A stretch of 47,185 nucleotides of DNA from Bacillota bacterium (GTDB taxonomy: Bacteria; Bacillota; Clostridia; Christensenellales; CAG-917): NCBI GenBank assembly GCA_023665365.1, contig JAMPEA010000008.1, positions 1 through 47,185 on the forward strand, written 5' to 3'. The translations under genes were made by a program, and so were the position numbers. Each line of letters opens with the position of its first letter. Positions within the stretch are counted from its first letter, which is position 1. This document shows, in pieces, positions 1 through 7,698 of the stretch. Under the pieces are notes generated by a model that was not told the DNA's origin, made no database searches, and was given only the letters and a program-made list of their open reading frames with translations.

Positions 1-374
1 ATAAACAACACTTGCCCGCTCACTTGTACTATTTCTGGCACTTGGCACTCCCTTTCTCCGCGCCCTGCGCGTCGCGTTCTAAACTTCGTAAAGAGTGTGC
101 GTCGTGTAAAACCCTATCAAGCCGACGTTAAAAAACACCCCCTTAAAGAATAAGGGGGCAGGGGGATATGAGGAGTTTTCGGGTAAGGGGGTTGATAAGG
201 GGGTATAGGGCGGACTCGGAAAACAGCCCTTACCCCCTTAGTAATGAGGTTACACCTCATCCGTCACTGCGTGACACCTTCCCCTCACAGGGGAAGGCTT
301 TTTCGGATTGCCGCGTCGCTATGCTCCTCGCAATGACGATATATAGTTATAAATAATATAATTTATTTAAAAAT
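1..374. repeat. Composite repeat island, no gene
   Basis: No supportable gene lies here. Positions 1-55 are the reverse complement of part of 5594-5667. Positions 51-91 hold the GC-rich ctgcgcgtcgcg segment found inverted near 18208 and 42140, followed by an inverted TTACGWAGTTTAG motif (79-91). Positions 138-240 are a full copy of the roughly 103-bp unit built from ccccctta and taaggggg runs (other copies near 11836, 18097, 34184 and 42411). Positions 241-345 match the flank of the 42411 copy (tcactgcgtgac, then an attgccgcgtcgc segment); I recall similar sequences being common in gut Clostridia genomes. A short reading frame at 168-356 is made entirely of repeat and is not called. Confidence 0.75.
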
Positions 375-932
375 TTAATTAAATAACTTATCTAACATTT
401 CTTTAACCCAAGATTTATACTCTATCTTTTCACCGTTGTCGGAGTCGGGTACGAAGCAGAGGGGCGGGAACGCTACGCACCACCAGTTGTCGCCCGCGCC
501 CGAGCCGAGGTTTATCACAACCGCATCGTAGTTGCCCGCGGGGAAGTCGTAGCCGTCGTATACGCGGTCGGGAAAGTATTCGTTGCCGATGCGTATGGAC
601 GATGCGTATGAAAATCCGTTTTCTCTAAGCGTACTGTTTGCGATGGCGGTGAGCTTTGTGCGATTGCCGCTAAGCACGTCGTTTGCCTCGCTTTTTGTCT
701 TGCAGTCGGCAAGCGCGTTTTCGAGATAGCCCGTGATTGCGTCGCGCACGAGCAGCTTTACGCTTTGGTCGGCGGCGCTGTTGGAGTTTGCGCGTATATG
801 TATGCGGATACAAGCCTCGGCAAGCTGTTTTTGGTCGGCGCTTTTGAGGTTGCACGCGCTCATCGTCATTATGGCTACTGCAAGCAAAAGCAGCGCAATA
901 AATGAAGTTATAATAGTCTTTCCCGTTTTCAT
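375..932 (-). CDS. spoIIR: Stage II sporulation protein R (SpoIIR)
   Basis: Secreted signalling protein made in the forespore. It triggers SpoIIGA to process pro-sigma-E in the mother cell. The 185-residue product has an N-terminal hydrophobic segment (about residues 6-25) ending near a cysteine, then the family hallmark RIHIRANSNS followed by DQSVKLLVRDAI, and near the C-terminus the NWWCVAFPPLCF motif. The start was placed at the ATG at 932 because the signal-like segment begins there; a longer frame to 1085 only adds non-homologous residues and overlaps sleB. The Shine-Dalgarno sequence is weak. It is divergent from sleB-ypeB, so one short spacer (933-1024) serves both. Family assignment is secure. 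Whether the cysteine after the hydrophobic stretch is lipidated is unclear. Confidence 0.93.
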   Translation of the reverse strand: MKTGKTIITSFIALLLLAVAIMTMSACNLKSADQKQLAEACIRIHIRANSNSAADQSVKLLVRDAITGYLENALADCKTKSEANDVLSGNRTKLTAIANSTLRENGFSYASSIRIGNEYFPDRVYDGYDFPAGNYDAVVINLGSGAGDNWWCVAFPPLCFVPDSDNGEKIEYKSWVKEMLDKLFN

Positions 933-955
933 AAGGCAATTATTGCCACATGTCC

Positions 956-985
956 GAATATTAAACGCGGATATTTTGCATAAAA
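956..985 (+). promoter_or_regulatory. Candidate sigma-G-type promoter for sleB-ypeB
   Basis: GAATA at 956-960 and CATAAAA at 979-985 are separated by 18 nt. This resembles the forespore sigma-G pattern (GAATA-like -35, CATACTA-like -10) and ends 39 nt before the sleB start. In Bacillus subtilis sleB is sigma-G dependent, which fits. The -10 match is imperfect, and the call rests on a single site. Confidence 0.4.
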
Positions 986-1024
986 ACGCACCGCTAAAAC
1001 ACACTACGAAAAAAGAGGTGTGAA

Positions 1025-1741
1025 ATGCAAATCCAAAAGAATAACGTTTCGACGGCGACGAAGATACTTCTCGTTCTGCTCGCACTCGTACTGTTCGCGG
1101 GGCTTATGGCGTACTTTTTGCCCGCCGACGACGGAGTTGCCGACGCCGCCGCGCTCAAACAGGGCTCGACGGGAGCAACTGTAAAAACAATGCAAACCAA
1201 ACTTATAAATTGGGGATACCTAAGCGGCAGTGCGGACGGAATTTTCGGCGCAAAGACGAAAGCCGCCGTTGTGAAGTTTCAAAAGAAGAACGGTCTGACC
1301 GCCGACGGAATAGTTGGTACAAAAACCGCGCAGGCTATGGGGCTTAAACTCACGGGGTCTACAACGACAACCTCATCTAACGGAACGTCGTCCTCAACCG
1401 ACCTCAATCTCATTGCGCGAGCGGTCTACGGCGAGGCGCGCGGCGAGCCTTATACCGGTCAAGTAGCGGTGGCGGCGGTCATACTCAACAGAGTAAAGAG
1501 CTCGTCATTTCCCAACACTATCGCGGGCGTAATCTATCAATCGGGCGCTTTCGACTGCGTGGCGGACGGGCAAATCAATCTCACTCCCAACCAAAACGCC
1601 TACAACGCCGCCCGTGACGCGCTTAACGGCTGGGACCCGACCTACGGCTGTCTGTTCTACTACAATCCCCGCACCGCGACAAGTAAATGGATGTTGTCGC
1701 GCACGGTCAAACTGAATATAGGAAATCATGCGTTTTGCTAA
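1025..1741 (+). CDS. sleB: Spore cortex-lytic enzyme SleB (cell wall hydrolase)
   Basis: Germination-specific peptidoglycan hydrolase that degrades cortex containing muramic-delta-lactam, a lytic transglycosylase in characterised members. The 238 residues comprise an N-terminal hydrophobic segment (12-31), a peptidoglycan-binding domain 1 repeat (about 45-105: QGSTGATVKTMQ, DGIFGAKTKAAV, DGIVGTKT), a Ser/Thr-rich linker (110-126) and a C-terminal hydrolase_2 domain (about 127-238). That domain contains AVYGEARGEPYTG; Glu137 corresponds to the catalytic glutamate. The motifs VAAVILNRV and GAFDCV are also present. The ATG has a good ribosome site (aagaggtg). ypeB follows 22 nt downstream; SleB and YpeB are mutually dependent in spores, so the pair is functionally coherent. 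Confidence 0.95.
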   Translation: MQIQKNNVSTATKILLVLLALVLFAGLMAYFLPADDGVADAAALKQGSTGATVKTMQTKLINWGYLSGSADGIFGAKTKAAVVKFQKKNGLTADGIVGTKTAQAMGLKLTGSTTTTSSNGTSSSTDLNLIARAVYGEARGEPYTGQVAVAAVILNRVKSSSFPNTIAGVIYQSGAFDCVADGQINLTPNQNAYNAARDALNGWDPTYGCLFYYNPRTATSKWMLSRTVKLNIGNHAFC

Positions 1742-1763
1742 GCAATTCGTTTAAGAGGTGAAT

Positions 1764-3188
1764 ATGAAAAAGACACAAAATCAACAGGTTACAACAAGCG
1801 ATAACTCGCAGGAAACAAAAAAGAAAAGAGGCAGTCAAACTAAGGGCAAGGTCATCAAAACCGCTTTGCTCGGCACTACGCTGGGACTCTTCGCAAGCGC
1901 AATCGTGGGCTTGTCGGTCGCGTTGCACTTCGCCGATAAAGCCGTCGTTACGCACGAAACCTATCAAAGACAGATGGACGCGGTCTATTCACGAGCGTAC
2001 TTCGACCTGCTCGACGGCGCAAGCGACCTCGGCATAAATCTACGCAAGATAGGAGTGTCCAACTCGCCCAGAATGCAACAGTCCTTGCTTTACGAGGTGT
2101 GGAGTTCGGCTAACCTCGCAGAAAACAGCCTCGCTATGTTCGAGAGCAACGACGACGGAGTTTTGCAGGCTCAAAAGTTTGTAAATCAGCTCGGAGACTA
2201 CTCGCACTCTCTCGCGCGCAAGGTCGCAAACGGCGGAACTCTCAGCGGCGAGGAGCGTGAAAAACTCGTCAAAATGGGGGATATGGCGGACGTGTATATG
2301 AAGGCGCTTATGCGCATACAGGACGACCTCGACGGAGGCAAGACGTTCGTCGGCGACGACGGCGCGCTCGAAGGCTTTACGTCTGCGTTCGCCCAGTTTG
2401 CCGAACCGAGCTTCGAGTATCCCGAGATGATTTACGACGGTCCTTTTTCCGACGCGCTTGAAAACAGACAGCCCGTCGCGCTCGGAGACGGCGTTATAAC
2501 CGAGGAGGTCGGCGCGAAGCTCGTCGCCGACTATCTCGACGGCGTTGACGCAAGCAATATCGAATTCGCAGGAGAGGGCAACGGGGATATTCCCACCCTC
2601 AACTATTCGCTATCCGTCGAGGGCATGGACGCTTTTGCGCAAATCAGCAGACAGGGCGGAAAACTCGTGCTTTTCAATATCGCTACGGCGGACGGCGCTC
2701 AGCAGACCGTCAAGCAGGACGCAGGTCCTACCTGTCAACAGAACGCGCTCGCATTTGCCGATAAGCTCGGATTTAAGGATATGCAGGTTGTGTGGTCGTC
2801 CTCTATGCGCGGCGAGTGCTATATCAATCTCGCGCCCGTGCAGGACGGCGTAATACTCTATTCCGACCTCGTAAAAGTCAAGGTGCGCGAGAGCGACAGC
2901 CACGTCATCGGACTTGACGCTACCCACTACGCCTTTAATCATCGTGAAAGAAAAATCGCAACCCCCGTCATCAGCGTCGATGAGGCGCAACAACGCCTGT
3001 CCATTCCCGCCGTGTCCGCAGGGCGACTTGCCCTCATTCCTCTCGGCGGAATGCGCGAGGTTTTGACCTACGAGTTCGAGTGCGAACAGGACGGAACTTA
3101 TTTCGTCTATATTGACGCGCTCAATGGAGAGGAAGCGAACATTTTGTTTGTAATTGACGACAACGGCATGGGTTCAAGAACAATATAA
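1764..3188 (+). CDS. ypeB: Germination protein YpeB
   Basis: Partner and stabiliser of SleB in the spore. The 474-residue product has a Lys-rich cytoplasmic N-terminus, one transmembrane segment (about residues 35-55), a helical YpeB N-terminal region (about 60-220) and C-terminal PepSY/YPEB-like repeats (about 240-474), with recurrent DGV and VDEAQ segments and a terminal YEFECEQDG...FVYIDALNGEE block. The start at 1764 is chosen because aagaggtg lies just upstream; an in-frame GTG at 1758 sits inside that site. It directly follows sleB in the same operon. A perfect 12-bp inverted repeat begins at the stop codon. Confidence 0.93.
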   Translation: MKKTQNQQVTTSDNSQETKKKRGSQTKGKVIKTALLGTTLGLFASAIVGLSVALHFADKAVVTHETYQRQMDAVYSRAYFDLLDGASDLGINLRKIGVSNSPRMQQSLLYEVWSSANLAENSLAMFESNDDGVLQAQKFVNQLGDYSHSLARKVANGGTLSGEEREKLVKMGDMADVYMKALMRIQDDLDGGKTFVGDDGALEGFTSAFAQFAEPSFEYPEMIYDGPFSDALENRQPVALGDGVITEEVGAKLVADYLDGVDASNIEFAGEGNGDIPTLNYSLSVEGMDAFAQISRQGGKLVLFNIATADGAQQTVKQDAGPTCQQNALAFADKLGFKDMQVVWSSSMRGECYINLAPVQDGVILYSDLVKVKVRESDSHVIGLDATHYAFNHRERKIATPVISVDEAQQRLSIPAVSAGRLALIPLGGMREVLTYEFECEQDGTYFVYIDALNGEEANILFVIDDNGMGSRTI

Positions 3189-3221
3189 TTTGCGTTGATA
3201 CTGCGTCTGAACGCAAATTAT
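3185..3221 (+). terminator. Hairpin at the ypeB stop codon
   Basis: Perfect 12-bp stem, ataatttgcgtt (3185-3196) and aacgcaaattat (3210-3221), with a 13-nt loop. The left arm contains the ypeB stop codon. There is no strong T-run after it, so a transcript-end or mRNA-stabilising role is as likely as intrinsic termination. Confidence 0.45.
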
Positions 3222-3438
3222 AGCATCCTCGTTTTGAGGTTGAGTGGTACACGATATAAAGCTGTTACGAAGTTTAGCACGCGAAGCGTGCAACACCAAG
3301 CAAAATATTTTGCGGAACATAGTAAGAGTTTACAACGGCAGAAAAAGTGGATAGCATAGGGGTCCCCGCAAAACGTCCCTGTTTTGTGGGGTGAAAATAT
3401 TTTGCGCGGTAGAAAAATAAAATCAAGCAGACACAAAG
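3222..3438. repeat. Repeat island between ypeB and the zinc-ribbon gene
   Basis: No gene. It contains TTACGAAGTTTAG at 3265-3277 and, at 3293-3412, an inverted relative of the ctaccgcgcaaaaca...ttggtgt element (other copies 11988-12051 and 34039-34104). That element seems to be split by a segment carrying the palindrome ccccgcaaaac/gttttgtgggg at 3359-3391. The middle piece (agtaagagtttacaac-like) recurs near 28785. Confidence 0.6.
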
Positions 3439-3463
3439 AAAACGCCCAAGTTATGGGCGTTTT
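3439..3463 (-). terminator. Probable terminator of the zinc-ribbon membrane protein gene
   Basis: Ten-bp stem aaaacgccca / tgggcgtttt with a 5-nt loop, 25 nt beyond the stop codon of the minus-strand gene at 3489-4601. On the minus strand the arm is followed by only a short T-rich stretch. Confidence 0.5.
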
Positions 3464-3488
3464 CCGGTGTTTAGCGATGATTTTATTT

Positions 3489-4601
3489 TTATCTTCTGCC
3501 TTTTGCATTCTTGGCGGGTTGCTTTTTATTGCCGTTTTTGCCGCCGTTTTTAGGGGCAGGCTCTGTGCGATACATACTCTTTAAGAATATGAACGCAAAC
3601 AGTATCTGCAACAAGCCGATGCCTGCGCCGACGATGGCAAGACACAATTCCTTAGTAGCCAACAATTTGAGATAGTCCACAATGCCTAATCCCGATTCGT
3701 TCAGATAGAAGAACGGTCCGAACATTGCGAATATAGCCAATCCGCCGATAATCAAGCTGAAAAGCAGGTTGAACACTCTGCCGTACTTTCTGCCGCAAAG
3801 CGACACGAACGCTACGATAAAGTTGATGCACGACAGCGTAAATACAAGCAGGGGAGTCAGATATGCAAATGCGCCGAGCGGACCCAACAAAGCGATTGTG
3901 GATTTGAATTCCGCAAAGTTTTTAAACATATTTGCCCATACGCTTATGCCGTCGAAGTAGGCAGTTCCCGAAAGCCAAACAAAAGATTCCGACAGACTGA
4001 GTATGCCTGCTTCCATCAGATAACTTACGATTGAAAACGCGACGAGAAGCAACGAGAAAATTATCATCGTCAAGTTTCTGAGCGAGCCGTATTTCTTTTC
4101 GGAAGTAACGACGCGGGTATTCTTCTTGACGTTTTGCTGAGTTTTGGTTTTCTGCTTCTTTTCCTTTACAGGTGCGGCTTTGGGCTCTTCTACGGGCGCA
4201 TTGTAGGGCGTATAGCCCGCGGGTTGTCCGTAGGAAGCGCGTTGAGTGTTATAGTTTGCCCTCGGCTGTTGCTGAGCGTAGCCTCTGGGTTGAGTGTAGC
4301 CGTATGCGTTGTTGCCGGTCCTTTGTTGATTGTAGCCGTTGTTCGCCCTCGGGGCGGAGTATGCGTTAGTTCTTGCCTGTTGTCTGGGTTGGGCAGTCGT
4401 TCTCGCGCCGGGAGGCGGCGCAAGCTGAGGACGACCGTACGGTTGCGCCAACACCTGCGGATTTTGGTTTATTTTTACGCCTATCGTCACACCGCAGCTC
4501 GGACATTTTATGCGATGCCTGTAATTTTCGGGGAGCGAATCTTTATTGGCAGGAGGGTCAAAGCTGATTTCCGATCTGCAACTTGGACATCTTGTATACA
4601 T
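3489..4601 (-). CDS. Zinc-ribbon, low-complexity-linker membrane protein, function unknown
   Basis: 370 residues in three parts. The first is an N-terminal zinc-ribbon-like region with two CPSC motifs (about residues 5-8 and 33-36) spaced like MJ0042-type ribbons. The second is a long disordered segment (about 55-165) rich in Gln, Asn, Tyr, Pro, Arg and Ala with repeated NAY, YTQ, GYAQQQP and YNTQRA-type words, ending in a Lys-rich stretch. The third is a C-terminal half with about four to five hydrophobic membrane segments, then a basic tail (GGKNGNKKQPAKNAKGRR). The ATG at 4601 follows aaaggag with 9-nt spacing; a TTG nine bases earlier is less likely. It is monocistronic with a terminator. 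The architecture recalls zinc-ribbon-plus-DUF membrane proteins of Firmicutes. I do not recognise the family and propose no function. Confidence 0.8.
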   Translation of the reverse strand: MYTRCPSCRSEISFDPPANKDSLPENYRHRIKCPSCGVTIGVKINQNPQVLAQPYGRPQLAPPPGARTTAQPRQQARTNAYSAPRANNGYNQQRTGNNAYGYTQPRGYAQQQPRANYNTQRASYGQPAGYTPYNAPVEEPKAAPVKEKKQKTKTQQNVKKNTRVVTSEKKYGSLRNLTMIIFSLLLVAFSIVSYLMEAGILSLSESFVWLSGTAYFDGISVWANMFKNFAEFKSTIALLGPLGAFAYLTPLLVFTLSCINFIVAFVSLCGRKYGRVFNLLFSLIIGGLAIFAMFGPFFYLNESGLGIVDYLKLLATKELCLAIVGAGIGLLQILFAFIFLKSMYRTEPAPKNGGKNGNKKQPAKNAKGRR

Positions 4602-4964
4602 ATTCGTCAACTCCTTTCCTTTATGGTATTAAATCAAACATTATTATATTATTTAAATTTAATAAAGTCAATGATAAATTGCAAACCAAGTTTTTCCAAG
4701 AAAAAGCGCGTAATTATGCGAAAAATAACTACATTTTGTTATTTTAAAAATTATTTTTCCATATATTGCGTTTTTGTTTGATTTGCGGAGGTTTTTCGCA
4801 TTTGTAAAAAAATAAAAAATTTTTTGTAATTTTGTCGTTTTTTGTAATATTTTGCGTTTAAACGCGCACTTTTTACGCATAAAACGCGGGTATTGCGATT
4901 TCAAATCAAACTGTTATTTTATATTTTTATAGGATTTTTTGTGTATTTAATATATGTAAAAACC
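4602..4964. other. AT-rich intergenic region
   Basis: Very A/T-rich spacer with homopolymeric T and A runs between the divergent zinc-ribbon gene and the cobalamin riboswitch promoter. I see no coding signal. It probably contains the promoter of the minus-strand gene. Confidence 0.5.
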
Positions 4965-4993
4965 TTGTAAATATACTAAATCCGCGCTATAAT
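4965..4993 (+). promoter_or_regulatory. Housekeeping promoter of the riboswitch transcript
   Basis: TTGTAA at 4965-4970, a 17-nt spacer, and a perfect TATAAT at 4988-4993. The predicted start near 5000 lies immediately before the conserved riboswitch core. Confidence 0.7.
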
Positions 4994-5007
4994 ATTCTTA
5001 GTTAAAT

Positions 5008-5127
5008 ATGTGCGCAGGTTGCACGGCGAAAGTATGTGCATTAAATGGGGAATACGGTGAAAATCCGTAGCTGTACCGCAACGGTGACCTTTTGTTTTGG
5101 AAGTCCGAATGCCAGACCTGCGTGAAG
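5008..5127 (+). promoter_or_regulatory. Cobalamin (B12) riboswitch
   Basis: The conserved cobalamin aptamer signatures appear in order: a P1 strand gcgcaggt (5012-5019), a ttaaatggggaa segment, ggtgaaaatccg (5056-5067), ctgtaccgcaacggtga (5071-5087), ggaagtccgaatgcc, and the closing acctgcgt (5116-5123), complementary to the first strand. gccagacctgc is the B12 box. It senses adenosyl- or related cobalamin and normally represses B12 uptake or synthesis genes. No clear expression-platform terminator follows; a repeat begins about 35 nt downstream. The first plus-strand genes are the lipoprotein at 5917 and the ECF S component at 6549. Confidence 0.92.
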
Positions 5128-5159
5128 AGTATCGTTTGGTTCGAGTTAAGCTAAGCGCG

Positions 5160-5880
5160 ATTTTTTTTGCGCCGAGTGTCACACCTTGTGTCTAAACACA
5201 AAACGAAACGATTTGTGTTTAGACACTGCGGTACGCAAAATCGCAAATTTGACTTGCCTATGAAAGAAATTGTTTTAAAACAAATTTGCGAGTTTTGCTG
5301 TGAGCGCAATCGTCACGCAAAATTTGAGCAGAGCCTCAGATTTTGCTAATAGGTTGCAAAAGCGGCAAGTCAATTCCCACTTTTGCGAAATGAAATTTTT
5401 TGCGCCGAGTGTCACACTACACGACGCGTACTCTTTACGTAGTTTAGAACGAGCGAGAGAGGAATGATAACCCCGCACTGTAAACAAAACAGTATGCAAG
5501 ACGCTAACGCTATTATGCCAACTGTTTTATTTACAGTGCGTGTGACATACACACGTTGCGGAACTTAGAATGAGCGCTTGCAAGGCGAGCGCCAAAGGGA
5601 GTGCCAAGCACCAGAGTTGGGTGCGTAGCACACAACAAGTACAAGTGAGCGGGCAAATGTTGTTTATATGCCCGCGAACGAGTGGCATAATGAGGAAACG
5701 ATACTCGACGTGCGCGCGCCGACTTCCCCTCCCACAAGCAACGTTTGTTTTGTAGAGAAAGAGGTAGCTACCGCAGCCGTCTATGTTCTTGTGGGAGGGG
5801 AAAGCCCGTAGGGAAGGGGTGGGTAGTATTATTTAAAGTACACGACGCACAGCCGTACGCGGTTTCCGTCAAACGCATTT
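5160..5880. repeat. Stacked repeat island between the B12 riboswitch and its genes
   Basis: About 720 bp of repeats and no gene. Order: a tgcgccgagtgtca element (5161-5400). Inside it are a perfect 15-bp inverted repeat (5188-5202/5212-5226) and constant arms 5234-5251/5281-5298. The element recurs at 24599-24735 and 47058-47185. A second tgcgccgagtgtcac start follows at 5401, then TTACGTAGTTTAG (5435-5447), a 20-bp-arm hairpin (5474-5493/5521-5540) with a conserved core that recurs near 32280 and 32450, a segment matching positions 1-55 inverted, and finally an inverted repeat cttcccctcccacaag...cttgtgggagggg with a tail resembling 18331-18365 (ggaaggggtgggt). Confidence 0.75.
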
Positions 5881-5916
5881 TGCAGAAAAATTTATTAAAC
5901 ATAAGGAGATAGACAA

Positions 5917-6477
5917 ATGAACAACAAAAAAAGAGTATTGCTTATTGCGCTTATTGCCGTGCTTGTCACGGTAATGGCTTTCATGCTTGTGGCGTGCAAC
6001 GGCTCGCTTCAAGAGCAAATCCGCGATTTGCAAAACAAGGTCAACGGCTATGAGGCGGATTTCAGCGAAAAGTCCATCGTCGTGTATATCGGCGAGGATA
6101 AGTTTGAAATCACAACGCGCAAGGCGTTTTTGCACGACGTGTTTAAAGAGATGAAAGCAAGCGGAAAAATCTCTGCGTACACGTACAACGGCGGGGACGC
6201 AAGCCCCTATTGTACTCAAATAGGCAATCTGCCTGCGGACGGCACGGATTATAAATACTATTCCGTTTGGCATAGCGTAGACGAGTATGCGTTTAAGAGC
6301 GTTTATAACGAATATATGCCTTCTCGTGCAGTACAAAAGGTTGAAAACGAGGGCACTGATTGGGAAGTCACTTTCGCTGTGACCACGTATGAAGAAACAC
6401 TTTTGTTTTACTCCAACGTAGGCGTGGGCTATATTCCCGTCGTAGAGGGTGCAACCTACGCGATTTTGGTGGATTAA
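5917..6477 (+). CDS. Lipoprotein, DUF4430-like, in a B12-riboswitch transcript
   Basis: 186-residue lipoprotein with a signal peptide and lipobox LVAC (Cys27). After a short coiled-coil-like stretch (SLQEQIRDLQNKVNGYE), the rest (about 50-186) resembles the DUF4430/transcobalamin-C-like fold: an early strand, a helix FLHDVFKEM, a YYSVWHS segment in the position of the usual W-M-Y motif, and a terminal YIPVVEGATYAILVD strand. Such proteins are often paired with ECF S components near B12 riboswitches, so an extracytoplasmic cobalamin-capture role is plausible but inferred. It has a good ribosome site (aaggaga). It is the first gene after the riboswitch (5008-5127), with repeats in between, and is followed by a strong hairpin and the S component. 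The DUF4430 call is moderate. Confidence 0.75.
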   Translation: MNNKKRVLLIALIAVLVTVMAFMLVACNGSLQEQIRDLQNKVNGYEADFSEKSIVVYIGEDKFEITTRKAFLHDVFKEMKASGKISAYTYNGGDASPYCTQIGNLPADGTDYKYYSVWHSVDEYAFKSVYNEYMPSRAVQKVENEGTDWEVTFAVTTYEETLLFYSNVGVGYIPVVEGATYAILVD

Positions 6478-6484
6478 ATTTTGA

Positions 6485-6522
6485 AAACGCCGCGTTATGC
6501 GAATTAGCACAACGCGGCGTTT
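6485..6522 (+). terminator. Hairpin between lipoprotein and ECF S-component genes
   Basis: Perfect 12-bp stem aaacgccgcgtt (6485-6496) / aacgcggcgttt (6511-6522) with a 14-nt loop, followed by attgcg rather than a long T-run. It may partially terminate or stabilise the upstream message, giving more lipoprotein than transporter. Confidence 0.55.
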
Positions 6523-6548
6523 ATTGCGTGATATTGACGATATAAAGT

Positions 6549-7205
6549 ATGGTTTTTGCAAGCGGAAAGACAAATAATAAAAGCGGGAAAAACGCGCGAG
6601 ACGCTACGGTGTATATCGTGAGAATTGCGTTTATGGCGGCGATGCTCACGGCTTTTAAATTTGCGCTTTCTTTTATCCCAAACGTAGAGGTCGTCACGCT
6701 TATGATATGCGTATACGGCTCTGCCATGGGGATTGCCTACGCGCTCCCCGCAACGCTCGTTTTCTGCACGGTGGAAATAGCGATATACGGAGTCGGGAGC
6801 TGGGTGCTTTTATATTACGTCTATTGGACGTTGCTTGCGGTCGTATCGAGCCTGTTTTTGAAAGGCGGACGCGCTCCGCTTGCGATTGCGATAGGCGTTG
6901 TGGGGAGCGTGGCGTTCGGCGTACTGTCGGCGTGTTGCGATACGCTGTTTTGCGTGGCGAGCCTCGCGCCCGCGCGACTTGGCGACTATTTGATTGCATA
7001 TTATATTCGCGGGCTGTATTTCGACGTTGTGCATACAATCTCAAACGCCGTGATTTTGTCCGTGTTATACGTGCCGCTTGTGACAGTCACCAAACGCGTT
7101 GCGCCTACGCTGTATGCAAGGGCGCGTTTTAAAAAGGCGATGCGTCCTTATCTTATGACCGAGTACGCGCGGGAGAGTTTCGCGGACGAGGAAAAAGAAG
7201 TTTAG
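6549..7205 (+). CDS. ECF transporter S component, probably for cobalamin
   Basis: 218-residue integral membrane protein with about six hydrophobic segments, which resembles energy-coupling factor substrate-binding (S) components. It has a positively charged N-terminus, an AFKFALSFIPNVEVVTL-type first helix pair, a Gly/Ala-rich SAMGIAYALPA turn, WVLLYYVYWTLLAVV, and a basic/acidic cytoplasmic tail. S components bind the vitamin and dock on a shared EcfA-EcfA'-EcfT module, absent from this window. Location behind a cobalamin riboswitch and a DUF4430-like lipoprotein suggests a CbrT-like B12 permease; the substrate is inferred from context only. The ATG at 6549 lacks an obvious Shine-Dalgarno sequence, so the start is tentative. 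Confidence 0.8.
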   Translation: MVFASGKTNNKSGKNARDATVYIVRIAFMAAMLTAFKFALSFIPNVEVVTLMICVYGSAMGIAYALPATLVFCTVEIAIYGVGSWVLLYYVYWTLLAVVSSLFLKGGRAPLAIAIGVVGSVAFGVLSACCDTLFCVASLAPARLGDYLIAYYIRGLYFDVVHTISNAVILSVLYVPLVTVTKRVAPTLYARARFKKAMRPYLMTEYARESFADEEKEV

Positions 7206-7250
7206 GCTTGTGGTCTCAATCGAGGCTATGAAAGTCAAGCGGGAAAATTG

Positions 7251-7568
7251 TCACTCTGACTGACTGCGACTTTCGAGGGCGGAGCGCATCGAGATATAAT
7301 CCGCGCACAGTTGAATTATGTAGCGCTGTCTTTCCTCGTGGGACAGCGTTTTGAGTTTCTGCTCGTCGGCGAATGCGGCGACGGGATTATCCACGCTTTT
7401 TCCGCCCTGTCGGAGCTCGTAGAGTTTGAGATATATTTCGCGCTGTTGCGGGGTCGCGTTTTTGGGCACGGGAGGATTGGGACGTGCGTAGTCGTTGTAG
7501 GAAAGCCTCGCTTTTGCTTGATTGGCGAGGTCGCGCATAGGGCATTTGTTGTGCTTGACGTTACTCAT
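7251..7568 (-). CDS. Unrecognised 105-residue protein downstream of yabPQ
   Basis: Soluble, charged 105-residue protein starting MSNVKHNKCPMRDLANQ, with a Pro-rich patch (RPNPPVPKNATPQQ) and a helical, Glu/Arg/Lys-rich C-terminal half containing LSHEERQRYIIQLCADYI. The ATG at 7568 has an ideal gga-gg site 5 nt upstream; a longer frame to 7634 is not supported. It is read in the same direction as yabP-yabQ but separated from yabQ by 130 bp. In Bacillus the gene after yabQ is divIC; this product has no transmembrane segment or leucine-rich coiled coil, so it is not DivIC. A sporulation role is only a neighbourhood guess. Confidence 0.7.
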   Translation of the reverse strand: MSNVKHNKCPMRDLANQAKARLSYNDYARPNPPVPKNATPQQREIYLKLYELRQGGKSVDNPVAAFADEQKLKTLSHEERQRYIIQLCADYISMRSALESRSQSE

Positions 7569-7698
7569 ATCTGCCTCCGATAGTATGTTACCATAATCGT
7601 ATAACAAAAGAACCGTAATCGCAAAATAAGACAATATATTACAAATATTTCAAAAAATTATTTCCGACGGCGGCTTTTACACTTAGCTTCGACGGTGT

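Noticed and set aside
168..356. Short frame inside the first repeat island
   Set aside because: Composed entirely of repeat sequence, also seen near 42241-42483 in another copy; no ribosome site beyond the repeat's own gagg-like word.
4134..4781. Plus-strand frame opposite the zinc-ribbon gene
   Set aside because: Arises from the low-complexity linker read backwards; the minus-strand gene has a ribosome site and a clear architecture.
5130..5160. tRNA-like ggttcgag segment after the riboswitch
   Set aside because: No acceptor stem, anticodon arm or CCA context; it is simply the leader sequence before the repeat.
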